Below, piece by piece: positions 28,046-41,438 of a stretch of 64,000 bases of DNA (position 1 is the stretch's first letter; each line of letters begins with the position of its first letter). Both the position numbers and the translations under genes were made by a program. The DNA comes from Paracidovorax avenae (GTDB taxonomy: Bacteria; Pseudomonadota; Gammaproteobacteria; Burkholderiales; Burkholderiaceae_C): NCBI RefSeq assembly GCF_040892545.1, contig NZ_CP156079.1, positions 3,259,501 to 3,323,500 on the forward strand, given 5' to 3'. The notes under the pieces are model-generated. The model made no database searches, had not been told where the DNA came from, and saw only the letters and a program-made list of their open reading frames with translations.

Positions 28046-28870
28046 ATGACCCAACAACTGCAGAACATCATCGACACCGCCTGGGAGAACCGCGCCAGCC
28101 TCTCGCCCTCCGCCGCCCCGCGCGAGGTGCAGGATGCCGTCGAGCACGTGATCGCCGAACTCGATGCCGGCAAGCTGCGCGTGGCCACCCGCGAGGGCGT
28201 CGGCCAGTGGACCGTGCACCAGTGGATCAAGAAGGCCGTGCTGCTGTCGTTCCGCCTGAAGGACAACGAGCTGATCGAGGCCGGCAGCCTCGGCTTCTAC
28301 GACAAGGTGCCGACCAAGTTCGCCGGCCGTTCGGCCGCCGAGATGGCCGCCACCGGCGTGCGCGTGGTGCCGCCGGCCGTGGCGCGCCGCGGCAGCTTCA
28401 TCGCCAAGGGCGCGATCCTCATGCCCAGCTACGTGAACATCGGCGCCTACGTGGACGAAGGCACCATGGTCGATACCTGGGCCACCGTCGGCTCCTGCGC
28501 GCAGGTGGGCAAGCACGTGCACCTGTCCGGCGGCGTGGGCCTCGGCGGCGTGCTGGAGCCCCTGCAGGCCAACCCGACCATCATCGAGGACAACTGCTTC
28601 ATCGGCGCGCGCTCGGAGATCGTCGAAGGCGTGATCGTCGAAGAGAACTCCGTCATCTCCATGGGCGTGTACATCGGCCAGAGCACCCCCATCTACGACC
28701 GCACCACCGACACCGTGAGCTACGGCCGCGTGCCGGCGGGCTCGGTGGTGGTGAGCGGCAGCCTGCCCAAGGGCGACGGCAAGTACAGCATGTACGCGGC
28801 CATCATCGTCAAGAAGGTGGATGCGAAGACCCGCTCCACCACCAGCCTGAACGACCTGCTGCGCGACTGA
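28046..28870 (+). CDS. dapD: Tetrahydrodipicolinate N-succinyltransferase DapD
   Basis: A 274-residue enzyme transferring succinyl from succinyl-CoA to tetrahydrodipicolinate, the branch step of the succinylase lysine/DAP pathway. The C-terminal two-thirds is a left-handed beta-helix of hexapeptide repeats ([33 protein letters not shown]). The N-terminal helical domain contains [18 protein letters not shown]. Length and sequence are typical. It follows dapC by 14 bp and precedes pilU by 77 bp. Confidence 0.97.
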   Translation: MTQQLQNIIDTAWENRASLSPSAAPREVQDAVEHVIAELDAGKLRVATREGVGQWTVHQWIKKAVLLSFRLKDNELIEAGSLGFYDKVPTKFAGRSAAEMAATGVRVVPPAVARRGSFIAKGAILMPSYVNIGAYVDEGTMVDTWATVGSCAQVGKHVHLSGGVGLGGVLEPLQANPTIIEDNCFIGARSEIVEGVIVEENSVISMGVYIGQSTPIYDRTTDTVSYGRVPAGSVVVSGSLPKGDGKYSMYAAIIVKKVDAKTRSTTSLNDLLRD

Positions 28871-28947
28871 CGGCCGGCGCCGCGGCCCACGGCACCCGCC
28901 GGGCCGCGGCCACCCGACCCTTCCACCACCTTCGCAAGGGACACCCC

Positions 28948-30111
28948 ATGAGCACGATGGAGCGGATTCTCCGGCTGATGGCCGAAAAGCGGGCCTCGGA
29001 CGTCTATCTCTCGGCCAACGCCCCGGTCCTCATCAAGATCAACGGCGAGTGCGTGCCCGTCAACAGCCAGCTGCTGCCCTTCGATGCACCGAAGAACCTG
29101 CTGGCCGAAATCGTGCCGCCGGACCGCATCGAGGAGCTGGAGGAAACCGGCGAGCTCAATATGGGCGTGCCACTCACGGGCGTGGGCCGCTTCCGCGTGA
29201 GCGCCATGCGCCAGCGGGGCAGCTACGCAGTGGTCGTGCGGTTCATCGCGCAGCACATCCCGGAGCTGTCCAGCCTCAACCTGCCGCCCATCCTCGGCGA
29301 ACTGATCCTCGAGAAGCGCGGCCTGCTGCTGGTCGTGGGGGCGACGGGCTCGGGCAAGAGCACCACGCTGGCCTCGATGATCGACAGCCGCAACACGCAG
29401 CTCACGGGCCACATCCTCACGGTGGAAGACCCGGTCGAGTACCAGTTCAAGAACAAGAAGTCGATCATCAACCAGCGCGAGATCGGCTCCGACACCCAGT
29501 CCCTGCAGACCGCACTGAAGAACGCGCTGCGCCAGGCGCCCGACGTGATCCTGATCGGCGAGATCCGCGACCGCGAGACCATGTCCGCGGCCATCGCGTA
29601 TGCGCAGTCGGGCCACCTGTGCCTCGCCACCCTGCACGGCAACAACAGCTACCACGCGCTGAACCGGATCCTCAGCTTCTACCCGGTCGAGGTGCGCCCC
29701 ACCATGCTGGGCGACCTGGCCTCGGCCCTGAAGGCCATCGTCTCGCAGCGCCTGGTGCGCTCTCCCGCCGGCGAGCGCCTGCCCGCGGTGGAAGTGCTGC
29801 TCAACACCAAGCTCGTGGGCGAGATGATCGAGCAGGGCAATTTCTCCGGCGTGCGCGAGGCCATGGAAAAATCCATGGCCGAAGGCTCGCAGACGTTCGA
29901 GCATGACCTGGCCCGCCTGGTCATCGAAGGCCGCATCGACCGCAAGGAAGGCCTGGCCTATGCCGATTCGCCCACCAACCTGATGTGGCGCCTGCAGAAC
30001 GACTTCTCGATCGCCGCCAAGGCCGCGCGCGACCGCAAGGACGCGGGCGCGCAGGACGACGAAGACCAGCCCTCTTTCACCGAGATCGTCCTGGACGTCA
30101 AGCCCCAGTGA
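28948..30111 (+). CDS. pilU: Type IV pilus retraction ATPase PilU
   Basis: A 387-residue cytoplasmic hexameric ATPase of the PilT/PilU family that helps retract type IV pili for twitching. The Walker A is GATGSGKST, followed by the Asp box (LTVEDPVEYQF), Walker B (APDVILIGEIRD) and the His box (HLCLATLHGNNSYHALNRI). The C-terminal tail of about 40 residues beyond the PilT core (ending PSFTEIVLDVKPQ) is typical of PilU, not PilT. pilT is not next to it here. It sits between dapD and dapE on the same strand; a strong terminator follows. Confidence 0.92.
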   Translation: MSTMERILRLMAEKRASDVYLSANAPVLIKINGECVPVNSQLLPFDAPKNLLAEIVPPDRIEELEETGELNMGVPLTGVGRFRVSAMRQRGSYAVVVRFIAQHIPELSSLNLPPILGELILEKRGLLLVVGATGSGKSTTLASMIDSRNTQLTGHILTVEDPVEYQFKNKKSIINQREIGSDTQSLQTALKNALRQAPDVILIGEIRDRETMSAAIAYAQSGHLCLATLHGNNSYHALNRILSFYPVEVRPTMLGDLASALKAIVSQRLVRSPAGERLPAVEVLLNTKLVGEMIEQGNFSGVREAMEKSMAEGSQTFEHDLARLVIEGRIDRKEGLAYADSPTNLMWRLQNDFSIAAKAARDRKDAGAQDDEDQPSFTEIVLDVKPQ

Positions 30112-32306
<2,195 letters not shown>

Positions 32307-32427
32307 CCCCTGTCCCCTGCGTCCCCGGGCTGCACGCCGCAGGCCGCGCGGGCGCATTCCACCGCATCCGCTACCATGCGCGGTTGCTTTGTCGCGGGCC
32401 CCACGGGCGGCCCGCTGTGATTCGATC

Positions 32428-34458
<2,031 letters not shown>

Positions 34459-34461
34459 AAT

Positions 34462-34504
34462 GCTGTAACGGTGCGCTGAAATTTCCCGCAAACACCGTTA
34501 CAGC
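34462..34504. repeat. Perfect 12-bp inverted repeat after yheS
   Basis: GCTGTAACGGTG (34462-34473) and its exact reverse complement CACCGTTACAGC (34493-34504) flank a 19-base spacer, starting 4 bp past the yheS stop codon. There is no T-tract directly after it. It could fold in RNA as a stem-loop or serve as a DNA operator. Confidence 0.6.
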
Positions 34505-34532
34505 CCATAACTTGATTGCTCCTTTTTTAGGA

Positions 34533-34568
34533 GCAAAAGAAAAGCCTTCGGCTGGTTGCATTTTTTTT
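34533..34568 (+). terminator. Possible terminator with competing hairpin
   Basis: GCAA (34533-34536) and AGCC (34543-34546) can pair with GGCT (34550-34553) and TTGC (34556-34559) around a TTC loop, followed by A and eight T residues (34561-34568). The left arm GGAGCAA (34530-34536) can instead pair with TTGCTCC (34516-34522). The two folds exclude each other, as in attenuators. It may simply end the yheS transcript. Confidence 0.4.
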
Positions 34569-34628
34569 CGTTCTACTGTCAACGCTCCGGGAAGACGCCG
34601 CGTTGTGGATGCATCCAAGGAGCTAACG

Positions 34629-34703
34629 ATGAACACCTCTGCAATCCTGTCCGCATGGCCTGAAGACGAACGCGACCGCAAGCGCGCTCCCGGCCGTTTC
34701 TGA
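34629..34703 (+). CDS. Possible 24-residue peptide
   Basis: A short frame encodes MNTSAILSAWPEDERDRKRA followed by PGRF and TGA. A near-perfect ribosome site, AAGGAG at 34617-34622, lies 6 bp before the ATG, better than that of many neighbouring genes. The product is hydrophilic, with an acidic-basic DERDRKR stretch, and has no signal peptide or known motif. It lies between a terminator-like T-run and the strong terminator at 34815. It could be a small protein, a leader peptide or chance. No homologue is recognised. Confidence 0.35.
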   Translation: MNTSAILSAWPEDERDRKRAPGRF

Positions 34704-34814
34704 AAAGGCGGGCACCAGACAGCAGTCGGACACAGGCGGAATCCCAACGGGTTCTGCCGAGCCCGGCGGGCGCGGACCCTGACCTTCGTTCCATTCCCTT
34801 CTTACTCCCCCAAT

Positions 34815-34844
34815 AAAAAAACCCCGCCGTAGCGGGGTTTTTTT
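34815..34844. terminator. Bidirectional intrinsic terminator before phaB 3' end
   Basis: A 7-bp stem ACCCCGC/GCGGGGT with loop CGTA is flanked by seven A residues on the left and seven T on the right. It therefore reads as an intrinsic terminator on both strands: for phaB (stop at 34866) on the minus strand and for any plus-strand transcript from the yheS side. Confidence 0.9.
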
Positions 34845-34865
34845 CCGTGCGGGGAATCCTGGGCG

Positions 34866-35603
34866 TCAGCCCATGTGCAGGCCGCCGTTGACCGAGAAAT
34901 CGGCCCCGGTGGCGTAGCCCCCTTCTTCCGACGCCAGCCACGCGATGATCGAGGCGATCTCGCTGGGTTCGCCCAGGCGCTTGACCGGCACGGTGGCGAC
35001 GATCTTCTCCAGCACGTCGGGCCGGATGGCCTTGACCATGTCGGTGCCGATGTACCCCGGGCTCACGGTGTTCACCGTCACGCCCTTGGTGGCGAGTTCC
35101 TGCGCCAGCGCCATCGAGAAGCCGTGCATGCCGGCCTTCGCTGCCGAGTAGTTGGTCTGGCCGGCCTGGCCCTTCTCGCCGTTCACGCTGCTGATGTTGA
35201 TGATGCGGCCCCAGCCCTTTTCCACCATGTCGCCCACGACCTGCTTGGTCACGTTGAACATGCTGTTGAGGTTGGTTTCGATCACCGCATCCCAGTCCTC
35301 GCGGGACATCTTCACGAACATGCGGTCGCGCGTGATGCCGGCGTTGTTCACCAGCACGTCGATGCTGCCGTGCTCGGCCTTGGCCTTGGTGAAGGCCGCC
35401 ACCGTGGAATCCCAGTCGCCGACGTTGCCGACGGACGCATGGAACGTGAAGCCCAGGGCCTTCTGCTCGGCCAGCCACTTGGCATGGTCCCGGGTCGGGC
35501 CGCAGCCCGCGATGACCTTGAAGCCATCCTTGTGCAGCCGCTGGCAGATGGCCGTTCCGATGCCACCCATGCCCCCAGTGACATACGCTACTTTCTGATT
35601 CAT
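34866..35603 (-). CDS. phaB: Acetoacetyl-CoA reductase PhaB
   Basis: A 245-residue short-chain dehydrogenase that reduces acetoacetyl-CoA to (R)-3-hydroxybutyryl-CoA with NADPH, the second step of PHB synthesis. It has TGGMGGIG (cofactor loop), NNAGITRDRMFVKM, the catalytic Ser in ISSVNGEKGQAGQ and YSAAK. The GQTNYSAAKAG stretch and PGYIGTDM are characteristic of PhaB rather than FabG. GGAGA lies 9 bp before the ATG at 35603. It is the third gene of the pha locus, but an intrinsic terminator lies between phaA and phaB. It ends at a strong bidirectional terminator. Confidence 0.96.
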   Translation of the reverse strand: MNQKVAYVTGGMGGIGTAICQRLHKDGFKVIAGCGPTRDHAKWLAEQKALGFTFHASVGNVGDWDSTVAAFTKAKAEHGSIDVLVNNAGITRDRMFVKMSREDWDAVIETNLNSMFNVTKQVVGDMVEKGWGRIINISSVNGEKGQAGQTNYSAAKAGMHGFSMALAQELATKGVTVNTVSPGYIGTDMVKAIRPDVLEKIVATVPVKRLGEPSEIASIIAWLASEEGGYATGADFSVNGGLHMG

Positions 35604-35751
35604 GTGATTTATCTCCTAGTCAACGATTCACGCAACCACTCTACCCAAGATTCCGCGCCCCACTGTTGAGGAAAACACCCAGCCGCTGCCGGGTGTGCGA
35701 GGTTCCTGGACAGGCGCGGCCGCCGGATGGCGCCCCGCCGCCGCAGCCTGC

Positions 35752-35775
35752 AAAAAAGCCGCACCACGTGCGGCT
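35752..35775 (-). terminator. Intrinsic terminator between phaA and phaB
   Basis: On the minus strand AGCCGCAC pairs perfectly with GTGCGGCT around a 3-base GTG loop, followed by a run of T residues (complement of 35752-35757). It starts 26 bp past the phaA stop codon. This is a textbook intrinsic terminator inside the pha cluster, so phaB must depend on read-through or its own promoter within 35604-35751. Confidence 0.85.
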
Positions 35776-35801
35776 GCAGTACGGCGGGCCGTCCGGAAAA
35801 C

Positions 35802-36983
35802 TCAGATCCGCTCCACCGCGAGCGAGACGCCCATGCCCCCCCCGATGCACAGCGCAGCCACGCCCTTGCGGGCGCCGCGGCGCTGCAGTTCGTGCAGCAG
35901 GGTCACCAGCACGCGGCAGCCCGAGGCGCCGATCGGGTGGCCGATGGCGATCGCGCCGCCATTCACATTCACCTTGGCGGGATCGATGCCCAGCTGCTGG
36001 TTGACGGCGCAGGCCTGCGCGGCGAAGGCTTCGTTCAGCTCGAACAGGTCCACGTCGGCCGCGGTCCAGCCGGCGCGCTGCAGCACCTTGCGCGTCGCGG
36101 GCACGGGGCCCAGGCCCATGGTGGCGGGATCGAGGCCGCTCGTGGCGTAGGCGGCGATGCGCGCCAGCGGCTTGAGCCCCAGGGCCGCAGCCTTCTTCGC
36201 GCTCATCACCACCACGGCGGCCGCGCCGTCGTTGAGGCCCGACGCGTTGCCGGCCGTCACGGTGCCGGCCTTGTCGAAGGCCGGGCGCAGGCCCGCCAGC
36301 GCCTCGGCATTGGTCTTGCGATTGAGGTACTCGTCGGCCTCGAAGACGATGGGGTCGCCCTTCTTCTGGGGCAGGCTCACGCCGACGATCTCGTCCTTGA
36401 AGCGGCCCGCGTCCTGCGCAGCGGCGGCCTTCTGCTGGCTGCCGAGGGCGAGCGCGTCCTGTTGCTCGCGGGAAATGCCTTCCTGCCTGGCGACGTTCTC
36501 GGCGGTGATGCCCATGTGGTACTGGTTGTACACGTCCCACAGGCCGTCCACGATCATCGAGTCGGTCATCTTCCAGTCGCCCATGCGCTGGCCCTCGCGC
36601 GAGCCGTTGAGCACGTGGGGCGCGAGGCTCATGTTCTCCTGGCCGCCCGCGACCACGATCTCGCTGTCGCCCGTGGCCACGGCCTGGGCCGCGAGCATCA
36701 CGGCCTTGAGGCCGGAACCGCAGACGGCGTTGATGGTCAGCGCCGGCGTTTCCTTGGCCACGCCGGCCTTCATCATGGCCTGGCGCGCGGGATTCTGGCC
36801 CACGCCTGCCGTGAGCACCTGCCCCATGATCACTTCACCCACCTGGTCCAGCGGCACGTTGGCACGGGCCAGCGCCTCCTTGATCACGATGGCGCCCAGC
36901 TCGGTGGCCGGGGTCTTGGCGAGCGCGCCGCCGAACTTGCCCACGGCCGTGCGGACGGCCGAAACGATGACGATGTCTTCCAT
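35802..36983 (-). CDS. phaA: Acetyl-CoA acetyltransferase (beta-ketothiolase) PhaA
   Basis: A 393-residue thiolase condensing two acetyl-CoA to acetoacetyl-CoA, the first step of PHB synthesis. The acyl-accepting Cys is in [11 protein letters not shown] (about residue 88). The catalytic His is in [11 protein letters not shown], and the second Cys in ALCIGGGMG. The start at 36983 has GAGG 6 bp upstream; four more codons to 36995 are possible but lack a better site. It follows phaC by 45 bp, suggesting a shared transcript. Confidence 0.96.
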   Translation of the reverse strand: MEDIVIVSAVRTAVGKFGGALAKTPATELGAIVIKEALARANVPLDQVGEVIMGQVLTAGVGQNPARQAMMKAGVAKETPALTINAVCGSGLKAVMLAAQAVATGDSEIVVAGGQENMSLAPHVLNGSREGQRMGDWKMTDSMIVDGLWDVYNQYHMGITAENVARQEGISREQQDALALGSQQKAAAAQDAGRFKDEIVGVSLPQKKGDPIVFEADEYLNRKTNAEALAGLRPAFDKAGTVTAGNASGLNDGAAAVVVMSAKKAAALGLKPLARIAAYATSGLDPATMGLGPVPATRKVLQRAGWTAADVDLFELNEAFAAQACAVNQQLGIDPAKVNVNGGAIAIGHPIGASGCRVLVTLLHELQRRGARKGVAALCIGGGMGVSLAVERI

Positions 36984-37028
36984 GTCGATCCTCAAAGGTA
37001 ATGATGGGAAAAGGGGTGGAGCGGCGCC

Positions 37029-38741
37029 TCAGGCCCGCTCGCGCACATAGCGTCCCGGCGCCGGCTCGATGGCCTGGAACCGCGCGCCCTTGCCGTAGCG
37101 CTTGGGCGCGGCCACAAGCGGGCCGGCATGGCCGCGCAGCCAGGCAGCCCAGTCGGACCACCAGCTGCCGGGGAGCTCCGTCGCGCCGTCCAGCCATTCG
37201 GGCAGCGTGGCGGGCAGGACGCCGTCCTCGCGGACCCAGTGGCTGCGCTTCTTCTTGGCGGGCGGATTGATGACGCCCGCGATGTGGCCGGACGCCCCCA
37301 TCACGAAGCGCTTCTCGCCAGGCAGCACCTGGGTGGATGCGTAAGCGGCATCGACGGGGACGATATGGTCCTCGCGCGATCCGTAGATGTACACAGGCAG
37401 GTCCACGAGGTTCAGGTCGATCGGCTCGCCGCACACGGTCAGGCGGCCGGGCTTGCGGAGGTTGTTCTCGAGGTAGAGGTTGCGCAGGTACCAGGCGTAG
37501 AACGGCCCGGGCAGGTTGGTCGAATCGCTGTTCCAGTAGAGCAGGTCGAAGGGAGGCGGCGTCTCGCCCTTCAGGTAGTTGCCCACCACGTAGGTCCAGA
37601 CGAGGTCGTTGGGCCGCAGGAAGCTGAACGTGGAGGCGAGGTCCTGCCCCTTCATCAGGCCGCCCTGCCCCATCTGCAGTTCGCGGAAATGCACGAAGCT
37701 CTCGTCGATGAAGACATCGAGGATGCCGGTTTCGGCGAAATCGATGAACGTGGTGAGAAAGGTGGCGCTGGCCACGGGCTCCTCGCCCCGGGCGGCCAGC
37801 ACGGCCAGGCCGGTGGCCAGCATCGTGCCGCCCACGCAGAAGCCGAGCGCGTTGATCTGGTCGCTGCCGGCGATCTCGCGGACGGTGTCGATGGCGCAGA
37901 GCACCGCGTCCTCGATGTAATCGTCCCAGGTGGCGTTCGCCAGGGACTGGTCCGGGTTGCGCCAGCTCACCACGAAAGTGCGGTGCCCCTCGGACACCGC
38001 ATGCCGGATGAGCGAATTCTCGGGCTGCAGGTCGAGGATGTAGAACTTGTTGATGCAGGGCGGCACCACCAGCAACGGGCGCTGGTGCACCCTGGGCGTG
38101 AGCGGCTTGTATTCGATGAGCTGGAAGAGCGCGTTCTCGTACACCACGGCGCCCTCGGTGGTGGCCACGTTGCGGCCCACCTCGAAGACACTTTCATCGG
38201 TCATGGACACATGGCCCTGCCGCATGTCGTGCAGCAGATTGGCGATGCCCTTGGCCAGGCTCTCGCCCTGGGAATCGATGGCCTTCTTCTGCGCCTCGGG
38301 GTTGAAGACGAGGAAATTGCTGGGCGCCATGGCGGCCATCCACTGCTCCACGCCGAAGCGGATGCGCGCGCGCGTCTTGGGGTCGGTCTCCACCGCATCG
38401 GCCAGTCCCATCAGGGTGCGGGCATTGAGCAGGTAGGACGCGGCGGCGAAGGCCGCCATGGGGCTCTCGGCCCAGGCGGGAGCGCTGAAGCGCCGGTCTT
38501 TCATGGCAGCCGGCTGCAGCGCCTGGCTCCAGAGCTCCGACGCTTCCTTCAGGTACTGCTGCTGCACATCGGCCAGCTTGTCCGGGGAAAAGGCGATGGC
38601 CGGGCGAGCCTGCGTGGAAGCAGCGCCGGGAGCGGCAGGGCCGCCGGCCTGCCGGAAGGCTTCCAGCGCCTGCATCCAGCTTTCGCTCAGTTTCTGCTGG
38701 ATCTGCCGGGTACTGCCGGCCCAGCCTGCGTCAAAATCCAT
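37029..38741 (-). CDS. phaC: Class I polyhydroxyalkanoate synthase PhaC
   Basis: A 570-residue enzyme that polymerises (R)-3-hydroxyacyl-CoA at the surface of PHB granules. The lipase-like box is GFCVGGT, with Cys as nucleophile in place of Ser. The Asp is in [10 protein letters not shown] and the His in [19 protein letters not shown] variable N-terminal helical domain of about 200 residues precedes the alpha/beta-hydrolase core ([20 protein letters not shown]). Length fits class I synthases for short-chain monomers; no PhaE or PhaR partner is present. GAGGAG lies 8-9 bp before the ATG at 38741. A promoter like that of Cupriavidus phaC lies upstream. Confidence 0.96.
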   Translation of the reverse strand: MDFDAGWAGSTRQIQQKLSESWMQALEAFRQAGGPAAPGAASTQARPAIAFSPDKLADVQQQYLKEASELWSQALQPAAMKDRRFSAPAWAESPMAAFAAASYLLNARTLMGLADAVETDPKTRARIRFGVEQWMAAMAPSNFLVFNPEAQKKAIDSQGESLAKGIANLLHDMRQGHVSMTDESVFEVGRNVATTEGAVVYENALFQLIEYKPLTPRVHQRPLLVVPPCINKFYILDLQPENSLIRHAVSEGHRTFVVSWRNPDQSLANATWDDYIEDAVLCAIDTVREIAGSDQINALGFCVGGTMLATGLAVLAARGEEPVASATFLTTFIDFAETGILDVFIDESFVHFRELQMGQGGLMKGQDLASTFSFLRPNDLVWTYVVGNYLKGETPPPFDLLYWNSDSTNLPGPFYAWYLRNLYLENNLRKPGRLTVCGEPIDLNLVDLPVYIYGSREDHIVPVDAAYASTQVLPGEKRFVMGASGHIAGVINPPAKKKRSHWVREDGVLPATLPEWLDGATELPGSWWSDWAAWLRGHAGPLVAAPKRYGKGARFQAIEPAPGRYVRERA

Positions 38742-38816
38742 GAACTTGTCTCCTCGCACCCATCCATCATGCCATCCCGGCAGCGCCTCCGGAGGGAATC
38801 GCGCGGTGGCCATGGC

Positions 38817-38846
38817 ATTGTTGCCGAGCGGACAGTCCGGAAGCAA
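38817..38846 (-). promoter_or_regulatory. Candidate phaC promoter
   Basis: On the minus strand TTGCTT (38846-38841), an 18-bp spacer and AACAAT (38822-38817) sit about 75 bp before the phaC ATG. The GGCAACAATG around the -10 box, as I remember it, matches the Cupriavidus necator phaC promoter, which has TTGACA, 18 bp and AACAAT. The -35 box here is weaker. Similarity is recalled, not aligned. Confidence 0.45.
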
Positions 38847-38897
38847 TGCCGCTTTCGCTTTTTCACGATATAGCTCAGTTTTCGGGAAGACGGCCCC

Positions 38898-39242
38898 ATG
38901 TATCTGGTAATCATCGGCTGGTTGTACGTCACCGTGATGATGGCCGCCGCCGAGGCCGCCAGCCCGCAGGGCAGCCTGCTGGGCGCGGCGGTGACCTTCG
39001 TGCTCTATGGGCTGGTGCCCCTCTCGATCGTCGCCTACATCCTCGGCACCCCGGCCCGCAAGCGCGCCCTGCGGGAGCGCGAGCAGCGCGAGCGGGAAGA
39101 GGCCGTGCGCCAGGCGGGCCGGGACGCACCTCCGGCGAGCGCTGCCTCAGCCACCGCGCGATCCGAGCCAGATGCATGCGGCGAAACGCCCGCCGGTGCT
39201 GCCGAACCGCTGCACGGAGGCGCGGTGCGAAAAGAACCGTGA
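38898..39242 (+). CDS. Small two-helix membrane protein of unknown function
   Basis: A 114-residue protein with two predicted membrane helices (about 2-18 and 24-48), then a charged coiled-coil-like stretch (RKRALREREQREREEAVRQ) and an Ala/Pro-rich C-terminus, which suggests an inner-membrane protein with a cytoplasmic tail. GGGAAGA lies about 8 bp before the ATG. I recall similar short proteins as conserved hypotheticals in Comamonadaceae. Its 3' end overlaps the convergent yfiH gene by 96 bp, so one of the two C-termini is under double coding constraint. Divergent from phaC. Confidence 0.65.
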   Translation: MYLVIIGWLYVTVMMAAAEAASPQGSLLGAAVTFVLYGLVPLSIVAYILGTPARKRALREREQREREEAVRQAGRDAPPASAASATARSEPDACGETPAGAAEPLHGGAVRKEP

Positions 39243-39974
39243 GGCCTGGCGCACGGTGCACCAGCCGTCGCCCCCGTCGTTGCCCCACACGCCCGCCACG
39301 CCCAGCGCACCGAGCCGCCGCCGCGCCAGTCCGGGCAGGTCGGCCAGGTACTTGCCCCCGCCCTGCGGGGAGAAAAGCGTGCCTGCTCCGGCATCCTGTG
39401 CGCAGAACGCTTCCCGCACCTCCTCGCCCACCTCGAAGGCGGTCGGACCGATGCACGGGCCCAGCCAGGCCAGCACGCCGCCGTCCGCATCCAGGCGCGC
39501 GAGCGCCTGTTCCAGCACCCCGCCGGCCAGGCCGCGCCAGCCGGCATGCGCCGCCGCCACGGCGCAACCCTGGCGGTCGGTCAGCAGCACGGGCAGGCAG
39601 TCCGCGCCCATGATGGTGCACGCCCGGCCCGGCAGGCGGGCGATGCAGGCGTCGGCCTCCGTGCCGTCCGGCACGCCGCGGTCCAGGTCCGCCACCGCCG
39701 TTCCATGCACCTGCCGCAGGAAGATGGGCGCCACCGCGGGCCCGCCACCGAGGTCCGCCAGACGGGCTCGCAGGTACTGCCGGTTGGCCCGGACGGCATC
39801 CGGATCGTCGCCGACGTGGTCGCCCAGGTTCAACGCGGCCCAGGCGTCCCGGCTCACGCCGCCCGGCCGTGCCGTGCAGACCGCATGCACGTGGCCGGGC
39901 GCGGGCCAGTCGGGCCGCAACCAGCCGTCCGGCAGGGAAGCCGCTGCGGGCGGCAACGCGTCAGCCCCCGGCAT
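39147..39974 (-). CDS. yfiH: YfiH/PgeF-family purine nucleoside phosphorylase (laccase-domain)
   Basis: A 275-residue protein of the multicopper-polyphenol-oxidase-domain family (YfiH, PgeF, human FAMIN). Members act on purine nucleosides and help peptidoglycan editing. Zinc and catalytic ligands are visible in LRQVHGTAVADL, GADCLPVLL, AAHAGWRGLAGG and LGPCIGPTAFEVG. The C-terminal RFAACIWLG is typical. The start at 39974 overlaps the maiA stop by 14 bp in another frame, so the two genes are probably translationally coupled. The 3' end overlaps the convergent membrane-protein gene. Reaction inferred from family. Confidence 0.88.
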   Translation of the reverse strand: MPGADALPPAAASLPDGWLRPDWPAPGHVHAVCTARPGGVSRDAWAALNLGDHVGDDPDAVRANRQYLRARLADLGGGPAVAPIFLRQVHGTAVADLDRGVPDGTEADACIARLPGRACTIMGADCLPVLLTDRQGCAVAAAHAGWRGLAGGVLEQALARLDADGGVLAWLGPCIGPTAFEVGEEVREAFCAQDAGAGTLFSPQGGGKYLADLPGLARRRLGALGVAGVWGNDGGDGWCTVRQASRFFSHRASVQRFGSTGGRFAACIWLGSRGG

Positions 39975-40629
39975 CGGGGCATGCGGAAGGATGGGCTGCC
40001 TGGAACGCCGGCAGCGCGGACGCGGCCTCCCAGGCCGCCATGGTGCGCGGCAGCCCGGCCAGATCGACCTCGAAGCGCTGCGCGTTGAAGATCTGCGGCA
40101 CCAGGCAGCAGTCGGCGAGCGTCGGGGCATCGCCCCAGCACAGCCGTGATGGCGGCAGGCCCGCCGCCTCCCTGGCACGGGCCAGCAGGCCGAGCTGCCG
40201 CTCGAACGCCTCCAGGCCGCCGCGCGCCCAGTGGCGATACCAGGCGGTCTTCTCCGATTCGTCGTGGCCCAGCGTCTGGGTCAGGTACTTGAGCACCCTC
40301 AGGTTGTTGACCGGGTGGATCTCGCAGGCCACCATCTGGGCCAGTGCCCGCACGTGGGCCCGGCCGGGCGCGTCGCCGGGCAGCAGCGGCGGCTGCGGAT
40401 GCGTTTCGTCCAGGTATTCGATGATCGCCATCGACTGCACGAGCGTGCTGCCGTCGTCCAGTTCCAGCGCCGGCACCAGCGCATCCCCGACGCGGTCCGC
40501 GTAGCCGGGCGCGCGGTGTTCCGCGCGCACCAGGTGCACCGGCACGTATTCGTAGGGCAGCCCCTTCAGCGCCAGGGCGATGCGCACCCGGTAGGACGCC
40601 GAAGAGCGGAAATAGTTGAACAGCTTCAT
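39961..40629 (-). CDS. maiA: Zeta-class GST, maleylacetoacetate or maleylpyruvate isomerase
   Basis: A 222-residue glutathione-dependent cis-trans isomerase. The N-terminal thioredoxin fold begins [20 protein letters not shown]. The Cys of the usual SSCS motif is Ala here, as in a number of bacterial members. [20 protein letters not shown] binds glutathione. The helical domain has [14 protein letters not shown], shared by MaiA (tyrosine/homogentisate) and NagL (gentisate). A divergently oriented FAH-family hydrolase, 111 bp away, suits either pathway. No dioxygenase gene is in the window to decide. No ribosome site; TATGCT lies 9 bp before the ATG. Confidence 0.85.
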   Translation of the reverse strand: MKLFNYFRSSASYRVRIALALKGLPYEYVPVHLVRAEHRAPGYADRVGDALVPALELDDGSTLVQSMAIIEYLDETHPQPPLLPGDAPGRAHVRALAQMVACEIHPVNNLRVLKYLTQTLGHDESEKTAWYRHWARGGLEAFERQLGLLARAREAAGLPPSRLCWGDAPTLADCCLVPQIFNAQRFEVDLAGLPRTMAAWEAASALPAFQAAHPSACPDAGG

Positions 40630-40740
40630 GGTCCGTCAAGCATAACGTCCGTGCATGGCACACTCTGGCCGGGGCCTGCCGACGCCTGCACGGCGCGCGC
40701 AGGCCACCGCCCTCCACCGAGACAAGGCCCGACATCCACC

Positions 40741-41436
40741 ATGAACTACGTGATTCCTCCTGCGCCCATTCCCAGCGTGCCCGTGGCGGGCACCGCAGAC
40801 CGCTTTCCGGTGCACCGCATCTACTGCGTCGGCCGCAACTACGAGGAGCACGCCAAGGAAATGGGCTTCACCGGCCGGGAGCCGCCCTTCTTCTTCCTCA
40901 AGCCGGCGGACGCCATCGTCGCGGTGGAAGCGGGCGAAACGGGCCGCATGCCCTACCCCACCCTGACGGCCAACCTGCACCACGAGATCGAGCTGGTTGT
41001 CGCCATCGGCCGCGGCGGCCGCGACATCCGCGCGGCCGATGCGTTGCAGCACATCTTCGGCTACGCCATCGGCCTGGACATGACCCGCCGGGACCTGCAG
41101 AACGACATGAAGAAGCAGGGACGCCCCTGGTGCATCGGCAAGGGTTTCGAGCACAGCGCGCCGATCGGCCCGATCACGCCGGCCGCGCAGGCGGGCGACG
41201 TGTCCAGGGCCCCCATCTGGCTGCAGGTGAACGGTGCCGACCGGCAGCGCAGCACGGTCGCGCAGCTGATCTGGAACATCGCCGAGACGATCGAGCACCT
41301 GTCCGCGGCCTGGGAGCTGCAGCCCGGCGACCTCATCTTCACCGGCACGCCCGAGGGTGTGGGCGCGGTGGTGCGCGGCGACGTGCTGGAAGGCGGCGTG
41401 GACGGACTGGGCACCCTGCGCGTGGAAATCGCCTGA
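40741..41436 (+). CDS. FAH-family hydrolase, probable fumarylpyruvate hydrolase
   Basis: A 231-residue metal-dependent hydrolase of the fumarylacetoacetase C-terminal family. It has [16 protein letters not shown] at the start, the E-x-E metal motif in [31 protein letters not shown] and the C-terminal [16 protein letters not shown]. Short members with this exact start resemble NagK, which splits fumarylpyruvate into fumarate and pyruvate in the gentisate route. It is divergent from the isomerase gene that would supply its substrate. It overlaps nothing and precedes the Nudix gene by 2 bp, so they are co-transcribed. Confidence 0.85.
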   Translation: MNYVIPPAPIPSVPVAGTADRFPVHRIYCVGRNYEEHAKEMGFTGREPPFFFLKPADAIVAVEAGETGRMPYPTLTANLHHEIELVVAIGRGGRDIRAADALQHIFGYAIGLDMTRRDLQNDMKKQGRPWCIGKGFEHSAPIGPITPAAQAGDVSRAPIWLQVNGADRQRSTVAQLIWNIAETIEHLSAAWELQPGDLIFTGTPEGVGAVVRGDVLEGGVDGLGTLRVEIA

Positions 41437-41438
41437 AC

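Noticed and set aside
34459..34628. Riboswitch of a known class
   Set aside because: Hairpins are present, but none matches the core of a riboswitch class I can recognise, and the downstream frame has no metabolic role.
38866..38880. TATAGCTCAGTT, resembling a tRNA D-arm
   Set aside because: No anticodon arm, T-arm or acceptor stem is present around it; it sits in the phaC leader region and looks like chance.
39961..41436. A complete gentisate or homogentisate operon
   Set aside because: Only an isomerase and an FAH-family hydrolase are present, on opposite strands, without a ring-cleaving dioxygenase, so the pathway cannot be assigned.
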